A DNA stretch of 64,000 bases from Allobosea sp. (GTDB lineage: Bacteria > Pseudomonadota > Alphaproteobacteria > Rhizobiales > Beijerinckiaceae). This document shows positions 25,042 through 32,898 of the stretch, piece after piece. Location: the NCBI RefSeq assembly GCF_017308015.1, contig NZ_JAFKFW010000024.1, positions 1-64,000 on the forward strand. The letters are read 5' to 3'. The notes under the pieces are model-generated. The model did not search any database. It was not told where the DNA came from and was given only the letters and a program-made list of their open reading frames with translations. The stretch's first letter is position 1. Each line of letters opens with the position of its first letter. A program made the translations under genes and the position numbers.

Positions 25042-26316
25042 TCAGCCCTTCAGGAATTCGCGCGGGTCGGCGATCGTCCCGACGATCGCGCTTGCGGCCA
25101 CGGTGTAGGGCGAGCCGAGATAGACGGCCGAGGTCTTGTCGCCCATCCGGCCGCGGAAATTCCGAGCCGTGCTCGACAGGCAGACCTCGCCCTCTGCCAG
25201 CACGCCCGCGCCATAGCCCGCGCACGCTCCGCAGCCGGAGGGAAGCAACGTGGCGCCGGCTGCCGTCAGGATCGCCAATGTGCCGTCGGCGGCGGCCATT
25301 TCGATGGTGCGCTGGCTGGCCGGCGCCACCAGGAGCCTCACGGACGAGGCGACCGAGCGGCCTTTCAGGACGCTGGCGGCCATCTGCAGGTCGACCAGCT
25401 TGGCGCCCGTGCAGGCGCCGATATAGGCGACGTCAAAGGCCACGCCGGCGAAGGTGTCGACAGCCGAGGTGTTCTCGGGGCTGTGCGGCGCGGCGACCTG
25501 AGGTCCTATTTCGCTCGGGCCGAGCCTGACGATCTCGGCAATCTCGGCATCGGCATCGGAGCGGAGGCGGGCCAGGTCGTCCGGACGCGGATGGCCGAAG
25601 CGATCGAGATAGCGCCAGGTCGTCTCGTCGGCCGGAACGATGCCGGACAAACCGCCGAGTTCCGCCGCCATGTTGCACAGCGTCATCCGCTCCTGCATGT
25701 CCATGGCTTCGATCGCCGAGCCGCGATACTCGACGACGCGATAGCCGGCGCCATCCATGCCCAGACGCCGGCAGAGAGTCAGCATGACGTCTTTGGCGCA
25801 GACCCCGAGCGGCAACGCTCCGTCGATCTCGACGACCATCGTTTCCGGCGTTCGCAACCAGGTGTCGCCGGTCGCCAGCGCGCAGGCCATGTCGGTGGCG
25901 CCGACGCCGAACATCAGGCAGCCGAAGGCGCCGCCGGTAGGCGAATGGCTATCCCCGCCGATGGCGAACATGCCGGGGCGCAGATGGCCGTGCTCGGGCA
26001 CCACGACATGGCAGATGCCGCGCATGTCGTAGAAGGCGGCGATGCCGTTGGCCTTGGCCCAGCGACGGCTGCCATGCAGGATCGCTGCGCTCTCAGCGTC
26101 GAAACCCGGCGCGAAATGGTCGTTGACCAGGACCACGCGGGCAGGATCCCAGACACCGGCTCCGAGCCTCTCGAGTATCGGCGCGACGCGGCGCGGCCCG
26201 CCCGAGTCATGAATCATCGCCAGATCGAGACGGCAGGTGACGACGTCACCGGCCCGGACGCCCTCTCTGCCGGAGGCGCGTGCGACGATCTTCTCGGCCA
26301 GGGTGAAACCGGGCAT
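25042..26316 (-). CDS. Aconitase-family hydratase, large (Fe-S) subunit
   Basis: A 424-residue LeuC-type protein with the three [4Fe-4S] ligands: C302 in IGACTGAKLVDL, C362 and C365 in SGCGACAG. Other conserved blocks are VVLVNDHFAPG, HVVVPEHGHLRPGM and GDSHSPTGGAFG. The sequence GACTGAKLVD replaces the GSCTNGRxxD typical of true isopropylmalate dehydratase, which points to another substrate. It is 3 bases from the regulator gene and 2 bases from the small subunit, so all five genes form one operon. Confidence 0.88.
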   Translation of the reverse strand: MPGFTLAEKIVARASGREGVRAGDVVTCRLDLAMIHDSGGPRRVAPILERLGAGVWDPARVVLVNDHFAPGFDAESAAILHGSRRWAKANGIAAFYDMRGICHVVVPEHGHLRPGMFAIGGDSHSPTGGAFGCLMFGVGATDMACALATGDTWLRTPETMVVEIDGALPLGVCAKDVMLTLCRRLGMDGAGYRVVEYRGSAIEAMDMQERMTLCNMAAELGGLSGIVPADETTWRYLDRFGHPRPDDLARLRSDADAEIAEIVRLGPSEIGPQVAAPHSPENTSAVDTFAGVAFDVAYIGACTGAKLVDLQMAASVLKGRSVASSVRLLVAPASQRTIEMAAADGTLAILTAAGATLLPSGCGACAGYGAGVLAEGEVCLSSTARNFRGRMGDKTSAVYLGSPYTVAASAIVGTIADPREFLKG

Positions 26317-26319
26317 CGC

Positions 26320-27132
26320 TCAGCTCCCCGTCATGTCGGACGGAGCATCGTCGACATGCCAGTGGCCGCCCGTGCGGGGCGAATGAACACGGGAAAGGCT
26401 GAAGTGATACTGGAACCGGTCGGGACGATAGAGAGCGACCAGATGCTCGACCGGACGCCCGGTCGAATCGTAGACGACCCTCACGATTCGCATCAGGGGA
26501 TTGCCCGGCTCGACCCCCAGCAGCGGCGCGACGGTAACGTCCGCCAGCGTCGCCGAAATGGTCTGCTCGGCACGGTCAATCTCGATGCCGAGCCCCTCGA
26601 GAAGCCCGATCAGCGGCCCGCTCGCCATCTCCTCCGCCGAGATGCGCTCGCCGAGATCGGCCGGCACATGCGTGGTCAGGTGCGAGAAAACCTCCCCCGA
26701 GATCTCCCGCAGGCGGACTGCCCTTTGCACAGGCGAGCCCGAAGGAATCCTGAGGTCGGCCGCGACGCGCGGAGGGGCCTGGACGAAGTCGCATCTCACC
26801 AGCCGGACCGAAGTCTCGGCTCCCATGCGCCGGATGCGCTCGACCAGTTGCTCGACTGACGAAACGATCGGCTCGGCACGGGCGACACCGACAGGATTCA
26901 CCCTGGTGCCCTTGCCGCGCGCACGGACCACCAGACCGGCCGCGGCGAGCTCGTTCAGCGCACGACTGGCGGTGATGCGCGACACGCCATAGCTCTCGGC
27001 GATCTCGCTCTCCGTAGCCACACGCCCGTCCTCGGGAACATCGCCCGCGAGGATCTTCTCCCGCATCTGCAGATAGATCCGGTGATAGAGCGGGACGCGC
27101 ATCCCGTCGCCGTCGTCGACCCCGTTTGCCAT
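26320..27132 (-). CDS. GntR/HutC-family regulator (UTRA ligand domain)
   Basis: A 270-residue regulator from ATG 27132 (upstream in-frame starts lack family sequence). The N-terminal winged helix has PLYHRIYLQMREKILAG, DGRVATESEIAESYGVSR and ARGKGTRVNPVG. The C-terminal UTRA domain (about 100-250) binds a small ligand in this subfamily. It is the first gene of the leftward hydratase-lyase operon and is divergent from the ABC importer genes, so it most likely represses both and responds to the imported compound. A palindrome in the shared promoter region is its probable site. Confidence 0.9.
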   Translation of the reverse strand: MANGVDDGDGMRVPLYHRIYLQMREKILAGDVPEDGRVATESEIAESYGVSRITASRALNELAAAGLVVRARGKGTRVNPVGVARAEPIVSSVEQLVERIRRMGAETSVRLVRCDFVQAPPRVAADLRIPSGSPVQRAVRLREISGEVFSHLTTHVPADLGERISAEEMASGPLIGLLEGLGIEIDRAEQTISATLADVTVAPLLGVEPGNPLMRIVRVVYDSTGRPVEHLVALYRPDRFQYHFSLSRVHSPRTGGHWHVDDAPSDMTGS

Positions 27133-27179
27133 GGAGTTATCGCCTGCCAGGGGCGGCATCGCCGCTCGCCACAAATGTT

Positions 27180-27211
27180 CTATTGACATAGCAATAGGGT
27201 AATTCAATACT
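27180..27211 (+). promoter_or_regulatory. Candidate ABC-operon promoter with overlapping GntR operator
   Basis: On the plus strand TTGACA (27183-27188) is followed after 17 bases by AATACT (27206-27211), a plausible sigma70 promoter 24 bases before the ABC ATPase start. The perfect 6+6 palindrome CTATTG-ACATAG-CAATAG (27180-27197) covers the -35 box. It lies in the 102-base region between the divergent regulator and importer genes, where a regulator bound to it would block the importer promoter. Binding is inferred. Confidence 0.55.
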
Positions 27212-27234
27212 CCCGGCAAGCTAAAAAGGCGGGA

Positions 27235-28032
27235 ATGGACTGGCCGGTGACGATGCTTCTCTTCGAGCAGGTCGATATGGATTTCAGCGCGAACGGCAGG
27301 GCGGTACCTGCCGTTCGCGGCGTCGATCTCGCCGTGGAGGCGGGCGAGATCGTCACGCTCGTAGGGCCGTCCGGCTGCGGCAAGTCGACCTTGCTCAACA
27401 TCACGGCGGGCCTCTTCGCACCAAGCCGCGGGCGGGCGCTCTACAACGGCGCGCCGATCAGGGGCATCAATACGCGCGTCGGCTACATGACCCAGAACGA
27501 TCACCTGCTGCCCTGGCGGGACGTGCTGGGCAACATCTCGGTGCCGATGGAGATCGCCGGCCTGTCACAGGCGCGCAAGCGCGAGCGTGCGGAAGAACTG
27601 CTGTCCCTCGTCGGGCTGTCGGGCTTCGAAAAGGCCTATCCCGCGCAACTCTCGGGCGGCATGCGCAAGCGCGCGGCGCTGGCGCGGCTGCTGGCGCAGG
27701 ATCCAGAAACCCTGCTGATGGACGAACCCTTCGGCGCGCTCGACGCGCAATTGCGCCTGCTGCTGCAGGCCGAGTTGCGCCGCGTCGCCAAGCGCTTCGG
27801 AAAGACGGTGCTGTTCGTCACGCATGATCTCGACGAGGCGGTCGCCATCGCCGATCGCTGCGTGATCTTCGCCGGAAGGCCGGGTCGCATCGCCGAGGTG
27901 CTGCCTATTACGCTGCCGGTCGACCGGGACCTTTTCAAGCTCCGCTTCGATCCGGCCTACAACGAACTCTGCGCCAGGCTCTGGAGCATCATCGCACCGG
28001 AGCTCGCGTCCGGACTGGCGGCATCGCAATGA
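27235..28032 (+). CDS. ABC transporter ATP-binding protein (nitrate/sulfonate/taurine type)
   Basis: The 265-residue ATPase has Walker A GPSGCGKSTLL, Q loop YMTQNDHLLPW, signature QLSGGMRKRAALARLL, Walker B LLMDEPFGALD and switch histidine in FVTHDLDEA. The QNDHLLPWRDV and DEPFGALDAQ blocks belong to the SsuB/TauB/NrtD group. A second start is ATG 27253; ATG 27235 is preceded by AAGG. It heads the rightward importer operon and overlaps the permease gene by 4 bases. Confidence 0.93.
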   Translation: MDWPVTMLLFEQVDMDFSANGRAVPAVRGVDLAVEAGEIVTLVGPSGCGKSTLLNITAGLFAPSRGRALYNGAPIRGINTRVGYMTQNDHLLPWRDVLGNISVPMEIAGLSQARKRERAEELLSLVGLSGFEKAYPAQLSGGMRKRAALARLLAQDPETLLMDEPFGALDAQLRLLLQAELRRVAKRFGKTVLFVTHDLDEAVAIADRCVIFAGRPGRIAEVLPITLPVDRDLFKLRFDPAYNELCARLWSIIAPELASGLAASQ

Positions 28033-28793
28033 TCATCGCTCTTCGCCTCGGCCTTGTCGCCGCGCTTCTCCTCGCCTGGGAACTCGCCTCCGGGAGGCTG
28101 GTGCCGGAGTTCTTCGTCTCACGGCCGAGCGCCATCGCGGTCGCCCTGGCCAACTACATCCAGGACGGGATGATTTTCTTCCATATGGGCGTGACGGCGA
28201 CGGAGGCCATCGCCGGATTCCTGCTGGGCGGAGGCGCGGGCTTCGCGGCCGGCCTGCTCCTCGGCCGGCAGCCTGTCCTCGCCGATGTGCTGGACCCCTT
28301 CCTGACAGCGTTCTACAGCCTGCCCAAGGTCGCGCTGGCGCCGCTCTACGTGCTCTGGTTCGGTATCGGCATCGAAATGAAGATCGTCCTCGCGGCGACG
28401 ATCGTTTTCTTCCTCGTCTTCCTGAACACATATTCCGGCGTGCGCCAAGTCAGCCGCGAGCAGCTCACCATCCTGCGGCTGATGGGCGCCTCGGAATGGC
28501 AGACGATGCGGATGGTGGTGGTCCCGTCCGCCGTGAGCTGGGTCTTCACCGGCCTCAGGCTGTCTGTCCCTTACGCCCTGATCGGGGCCATCGTGGGCGA
28601 AATGATCGCATCCAACCGCGGGCTGGGCTTCGTCCTGTCCGATGCCGCCGGCCAGTTCAGTACCGCCAACGTCTTCGCCGCGCTGCTGGTGATCACCGTC
28701 CTCGCCATCCTGCTCAACATGGCCGTCCGACTGGCCGAAAAGATGCTCATGCCCTGGCAGCATGCAGGGAACCGCCGCGAATTCAGCGTCTGA
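28029..28793 (+). CDS. ABC transporter permease (SsuC/TauC type)
   Basis: A 254-residue protein with about six membrane helices and the cytoplasmic coupling loop RLMGASEWQTMRMVVVPSA. That loop holds the EAA-type motif of binding-protein-dependent permeases. The blocks FYSLPKVALAPLYVLWFG and VGEMIASNRGLGF are typical for the nitrate/sulfonate/taurine group. It starts inside the stop codon of the ATPase gene, so translation is coupled. One permease gene suggests a homodimer. Confidence 0.93.
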   Translation: MIIALRLGLVAALLLAWELASGRLVPEFFVSRPSAIAVALANYIQDGMIFFHMGVTATEAIAGFLLGGGAGFAAGLLLGRQPVLADVLDPFLTAFYSLPKVALAPLYVLWFGIGIEMKIVLAATIVFFLVFLNTYSGVRQVSREQLTILRLMGASEWQTMRMVVVPSAVSWVFTGLRLSVPYALIGAIVGEMIASNRGLGFVLSDAAGQFSTANVFAALLVITVLAILLNMAVRLAEKMLMPWQHAGNRREFSV

Positions 28794-28821
28794 GACATCA
28801 CAAACAAGGAGGGGACTTCCA

Positions 28822-29871
28822 ATGGGTTCACAGATCACGAAGCGCAGCTTCCTGACAACGATGGCGGGCGCCTCGGCGCTCTCCTTGCCCTCGTTGTTCG
28901 GCGCGACGGGCGCGGCAGCGGCAGATGTCGTCCGCTTCGCGCAGCCGAGTGACGGCTTCCTCTACCTGCCGATCTACATCGCCCGGGCCAAAGGGTTCTT
29001 CGAGCAGGAAGGCATCAACGCCGACGTCGTGGTTTTCAAGGGCGGCGCAGCCGCGCTTTCGGCCGTGATCTCGAACGGCTCCGATGTCTATATCGGGGTA
29101 CCGGCCATCGGCATGAACGCCATTGCCCAAGGGCAGCCCGTCAAGATGTTCGCATCGGTGATGACGGAGTATGCGAGCAATATCGTCATCCGCGGCGACG
29201 TCGCCAAGAAGCTCGGCCTCACCGATAAAAGCCCGGTCGAGCAGCGGCTCGCTGCGCTCAAGGGGCTGACGATCGGTATCACCGGCCCTGGCGCCGCGCC
29301 GGACCTTCTGCTGCGCCACATCGCCAAGACGATGAAGTGGAATCCGGATCGCGACTTCGAGATGACGCCGCTCGGCAGCGGCCCGAACATGCTGGCCGCC
29401 TTCTCGCAGAAGCGTATCGACGGCTATTGCCTGTCCTCGCCGACGAGCACGACCGGCGTCGTCAAGTACGACGGCTACCAGTTGCTCAACCTGTCGGCCG
29501 GCGAGTACGCGCCGCTCAAGGGCTTCCTGTACATCAGCCTGATCGCGAAGGATCCCTGGCTGGCCGCCAACCCGGATCGATCGGCGCGGATCGTCAGGGC
29601 GCTGTGGCGCGGGCAGAAGCTGCTGCGTGAAAATCCGGCTGCGGCGAAGGAAGCAGTCCGAGGCTTCTTCAAGGGAACCGAGCCGGCCATCTTCGACGCG
29701 GCCTGGGACGAGAATTTGCCGGCCTTCCCGGGTGCACCGCAGATCGCCGCGGACGCCATCAAGGCGAACCTCGATTTCATCGCCGAGATGGAAGGCAAAA
29801 AGCTCGCGCTCGATCCGATGCAGACCTTCACCAATGCCTATGCCGACGCTGCGGCGAAGGGACTGTCCTGA
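28822..29871 (+). CDS. ABC transporter substrate-binding protein (NMT1/SsuA-like)
   Basis: ATG 28822 follows a very strong AAGGAGGGG site and gives 349 residues. The leader has twin-arginine-free KRSFLTTMAGASALSL followed by a cleavage region GAAAA. The mature part begins VVRFAQPSDGFLYLPIYIA, the usual start of this family, with GIEV-like variant EGINADVVVFKGG. Ligands of relatives include sulfonates, aromatic acids, pyrimidine precursors and riboflavin precursors. The ligand here is unknown, but the operon arrangement says that it, or a derivative, is the substrate of the divergent hydratase-lyase enzymes. Confidence 0.92.
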   Translation: MGSQITKRSFLTTMAGASALSLPSLFGATGAAAADVVRFAQPSDGFLYLPIYIARAKGFFEQEGINADVVVFKGGAAALSAVISNGSDVYIGVPAIGMNAIAQGQPVKMFASVMTEYASNIVIRGDVAKKLGLTDKSPVEQRLAALKGLTIGITGPGAAPDLLLRHIAKTMKWNPDRDFEMTPLGSGPNMLAAFSQKRIDGYCLSSPTSTTGVVKYDGYQLLNLSAGEYAPLKGFLYISLIAKDPWLAANPDRSARIVRALWRGQKLLRENPAAAKEAVRGFFKGTEPAIFDAAWDENLPAFPGAPQIAADAIKANLDFIAEMEGKKLALDPMQTFTNAYADAAAKGLS

Positions 29872-29959
29872 GCGAGATCGACGTTCTCGCCTGGAGTTAG
29901 GGTAGAACCGCCCCTGGTTTGCCGGCACCGCACTGCGACGCCCGGCAGCAATAGCCTGT

Positions 29960-29999
29960 GCGAGAACCGGATCCGGCCTGCGGCGGGTCCGGTTCTCGC
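29960..29999 (+). terminator. Hairpin terminator after the importer operon
   Basis: A long stem (GCGAGAACCGGA pairing with TCCGGTTCTCGC, plus inner pairs) closes an inner loop, 88 bases after the substrate-binding gene. No T tract follows. Confidence 0.65.
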
Positions 30000-30008
30000 C
30001 TCTGCAGC

Positions 30009-30189
30009 TCATGACCGGGTGCAGGCGAGGCCTATTCGCGAGGCCTTGCCCAGTCCCACTGCCTTCTGCCTGCCGCCCCACCGGGACAGCACGAGCCGGA
30101 GCCGCGCACCGCAGGCGTCCACATGAAGATCGGCTCCCCTGCCATCGTCATGATACCTCCCTCGCAACCGTATCGACCTTCCGAGCAGA
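30009..30189 (-). pseudogene. Frameshifted N-terminal relic of a DUF4102-type tyrosine integrase
   Basis: On the minus strand one frame reads SARKVDTVA up to about 30160, and the next frame continues RGRYHDDGRGADLHVDACGA then RWGGRQKAVGLGKA and ends in a stop at 30009. Joined, these match the start of phage-type integrases with an Arm-DNA-binding DUF4102 domain (LTARKVDTV..PGRYHDGRGLYLHVDxxGA...GLGKA). A frameshift near 30160 and loss of everything after about 60 residues make it non-functional. The match is by family knowledge, but the order and spacing of the motifs are distinctive. Confidence 0.6.
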
Positions 30190-30506
30190 ACGGTCGTCGC
30201 TTGCGCGCCATCCCTGCGCATGCCGTCCATGACCCTGGTTTTCATCCCATCCAGCGCAAGTCGAGGCTGGCCAAAGCGACCGACCGTGATCGATCAGTGC
30301 AGCCGGCAGTTGCGTTCCAGATTGAAATCGGCCTCGTTCGACCCGGGGTGACGCGCGGTTCGGCGGGCGCCTGCGATGCAAGGCACCTGTTCGCCCGCGA
30401 GCGCTTCTCAAGCCGGGAGCTTGCTCCTAGGGTCACCAAGCGGATTGGCACGACGATCGGCGGCCGCCGCAGGATATCGACGCGAACCCGGCTCAGGAAG
30501 GCTTCC
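30190..30506. other. Gene-free spacer before the formamidase-like gene
   Basis: The frame of the formamidase-like gene is open upstream to 30123, but the added residues are not family sequence and nothing else in the 317 bases looks coding. It probably contains the promoter of the next gene, which I could not pin down. Confidence 0.45.
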
Positions 30507-31439
30507 ATGGCGCGCCATCACTTCGTCCCGACCCGTTATTCGAACGTGCTCGCCACCTTGCCGCCAGTGCTGGAAATCGCCAGCGGCGACAGCGTCGTCA
30601 CCACCACGCTCGACGCTGCCGGCTTCGGCGGCGACGGCGAGCAGCACGCCCCGCGCGGCAACCCGATGACCGGCCCGTTCTTCGTCACCGGTGCCGAACC
30701 CGGCGACGCCCTGCTCGTCACCATCGAGCGGATGACGCCGAACCGGAAGACCGGCTGGACCTATTCGCCGCTGGCTCCCGGCGTGCTCGATCCTGCGATG
30801 CTGCACGAGCTGCCGAAGCGCGAGCGCCATGAATGGGCGATCGACGCGCAGGCCGGCACAGTGAAGCTGCTGGAGCCTTCAGCCGGGATCAGGGACTGGA
30901 GTTTCCCGCTCGAGCCAATGCTCGGCTGCTTCGGCGTCGCGCCGGAACGCGCCCAGGCGATCTCGACCGCGACCAGCGGCGCCAATGGTGGCAACATGGA
31001 TTACCGGCTGTTCGGGCCGGGCGCGACCATCGCCTTCCCGGTCTTCGTCGACGGCGCGCTGTTCTTCCTCGGCGACGGCCATGCCTGCCAGGGCGATGGC
31101 GAGATCGCCGGCACCGGCGTCGAGACCTCGTTCGAGGTCGAATTCTCGGTGAAACTCGTCAAGAAGCAGAACCTGCGCTGGCCGCGCTGCGAGACCGAGA
31201 CCGATCTGCTGGTCATCGCCAGCGGACGCCCGCTCGATCAGCCCCTGCAATTCGCCACCACCGAATTGCTGCGCTGGGTCGGCGATGCCCTCGGGGTCGA
31301 CCCGGTCGAGGCGAGCCACCTGCTCGGGCAGGCCGTGCGCTACGACATCGCCAATGTCTTCAACCCCGCCTATTGCGTCGCCGCCCGGCTCGAGAAGACG
31401 GAGCTGACGCGCGCCATGTCCTTCCGCTCGCGCGGCTAA
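30507..31439 (+). CDS. Acetamidase/formamidase family protein
   Basis: A 310-residue protein from ATG 30507 (AGGAAG upstream). It shows the family layout: HFVPTRYSNVLATLPPVL, APRGNPMTGPFFVTGAEPGD, MLGCFGVAP, TSGANGGNMDYRLFGPG and FFLGDGHACQGDGEI. Known members hydrolyse formamide or acetamide to ammonia and the acid, with a zinc site whose ligands I did not assign here. An M20 hydrolase gene follows after 34 bases, so the pair may release ammonia or deacylate an amide. It lies just outside the integrase relic. Confidence 0.88.
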   Translation: MARHHFVPTRYSNVLATLPPVLEIASGDSVVTTTLDAAGFGGDGEQHAPRGNPMTGPFFVTGAEPGDALLVTIERMTPNRKTGWTYSPLAPGVLDPAMLHELPKRERHEWAIDAQAGTVKLLEPSAGIRDWSFPLEPMLGCFGVAPERAQAISTATSGANGGNMDYRLFGPGATIAFPVFVDGALFFLGDGHACQGDGEIAGTGVETSFEVEFSVKLVKKQNLRWPRCETETDLLVIASGRPLDQPLQFATTELLRWVGDALGVDPVEASHLLGQAVRYDIANVFNPAYCVAARLEKTELTRAMSFRSRG

Positions 31440-31473
31440 CCCCCCTTCGAAACGCCGACCAAGAAGACCGATC

Positions 31474-32745
31474 ATGTCCGAGAATACCGCCGCCCTGAAG
31501 GCCGAACTGCTTCAGGCGATCGACACGCGCCGCGACGAGATCATCGCGCTGCTGCAACGCTTCCTGCGCATCAAGAGCGTCAACCCGCCGGGTGACACGC
31601 GCGAGGCCGCGGCCTTCGTGCGCGAACTGCTCGACGCAGCTGGCGTGCCGCATCGCACCGAGGCCTTCGTGCCGGAGATGCCGAACATCATCAGCCGCTG
31701 GCAGGCTGGAAAGCCCGGCCGCCATCTCATGCTCAACGGCCATATGGACATCTTCCCGGTCACCAACGAGAAGCTCTGGGATGCCGAGATCGTCGACGGC
31801 AAGATCATGGGCCGCGGCGCTTCCGACATGAAGACCGGAACGCTCGCCTCGATCCTCGCCTTCTGCCAGCTCTATCCCCACCGCGAGAAGCTCAACGGCG
31901 CGCTGTCGCTGACCGTGGTCTCGGACGAGCAGTCGGGCGGTCGCTACGGCACCAAATATCTGTTCGACGAGTTCGGCGACGAGATGGAGGCCGATTGCTG
32001 CCTCAACGGCGAGCCCAGCGGCCTCGCCAATCTGCGCTTCACCGAGAAGGGTACGCTGCGCTTCTCGCTCTCGGCGAAAAGTATCGGCGGCCATGGCGGC
32101 TATGCCCATCGCGCACGCAACCCGATCGCGGATGTGAGCCGGCTCGTGACCGCGATCTATGACCGCTACCATCTCAAGCTCGCGGAGTTGCCGCCGGAAA
32201 TCGATACCGTCCTGACCTCGCCCGAGACGATCGCGGCGGCCGACCTCAATCTCGGCAAGGGCGCGGGTGACATCGCAAGGCGCATCACCGTCAATGTCGG
32301 CATCCTGCAGGGCGGACAAAAGGCGACGCAGATCCCGACGCATTGCATCGCCCATCTCGACATGCGCATCCCGATCGGCTCCGACCGCGACGCGATCCGC
32401 GCCGATCTCGAAGCCCTCGCGCGCGAAGCCGATTGCGAGATGGTCGTCAACGAGGACCACAGCTATCCCGCGAGCCTGACCGATCCGTTCAGCGAGATGG
32501 CCAATATCCTGCGCGGCAATATCCGCGACCTGCTCGGGCATGACGCACCGCCGGTGTCGAGCCTGGGCGGCACCGATACGCGCTATTGGCGCTGGCGCGG
32601 CGTGCCCGCCCTGATCTGCGGGCCATCGCCGATCAGCATGGGCACCGACGAGGAGCACGTCACCATCGACGAGGCCATCGCGGTGATGAAGCTGCACGTC
32701 GCCTGCGCAGTCGACTATCTCGGCTCGACGGAGGCGTCCAACTAA
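31474..32745 (+). CDS. M20-family metallohydrolase (ArgE/DapE-like)
   Basis: A 423-residue di-zinc peptidase/deacylase. Metal ligands are in LMLNGHMDIFP (His, Asp), GRGASDMKTG (Asp) and the C-terminal DEEHVTIDEA (His). The catalytic pair, normally Glu-Glu in DEExG, reads SDEQSGG, so the second Glu (usually a metal ligand) is Gln. The lid domain contains SIGGHGGYAHRARNP. Relatives include acetylornithine deacetylase, succinyl-diaminopimelate desuccinylase and N-carbamoyl or N-formyl amino acid hydrolases. It is probably co-transcribed with the formamidase-like gene; the joint substrate is unknown. Confidence 0.88.
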   Translation: MSENTAALKAELLQAIDTRRDEIIALLQRFLRIKSVNPPGDTREAAAFVRELLDAAGVPHRTEAFVPEMPNIISRWQAGKPGRHLMLNGHMDIFPVTNEKLWDAEIVDGKIMGRGASDMKTGTLASILAFCQLYPHREKLNGALSLTVVSDEQSGGRYGTKYLFDEFGDEMEADCCLNGEPSGLANLRFTEKGTLRFSLSAKSIGGHGGYAHRARNPIADVSRLVTAIYDRYHLKLAELPPEIDTVLTSPETIAAADLNLGKGAGDIARRITVNVGILQGGQKATQIPTHCIAHLDMRIPIGSDRDAIRADLEALAREADCEMVVNEDHSYPASLTDPFSEMANILRGNIRDLLGHDAPPVSSLGGTDTRYWRWRGVPALICGPSPISMGTDEEHVTIDEAIAVMKLHVACAVDYLGSTEASN

Positions 32746-32751
32746 CCTGCC

Positions 32752-32863
32752 GTCATCCCGGACAAGCCGCGTAGCGGCGCCGATCCGGGATCCATGCCTG
32801 CCCCCCTATCGGCAGCGCTCAGGAATGGATCCCGGATCTCCGCTTCGCTCCGCCCGGGATGAC
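32752..32863. repeat. REP-like palindromic repeat, copy A
   Basis: A 112-bp element that begins GTCATCCCGGACAAGC and ends CGCCCGGGATGAC, with inner complementary pieces GATCCGGGATCCATGCC and GGAATGGATCCCGGATC. It lies between two convergent genes and could fold into a long hairpin. Copies B and C lie at 34044-34139 and 41326-41424. Confidence 0.8.
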
Positions 32864-32898
32864 GGCGCAGGTTGATCGATCAGCCATTCCGGCGGCGT

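Noticed and set aside
28794-28821. Thiamine (TPP) riboswitch before the NMT1-like binding protein
   Set aside because: NMT1/THI5-like proteins can be thiamine-related, but the 28-base gap is too short and lacks the CTGAGA core.
29872-30506. Direct repeat of the tRNA-Ser 3' end as right attachment site
   Set aside because: I looked for the T-arm and acceptor sequence around the second integrase relic and found no copy, so no attachment site is annotated.
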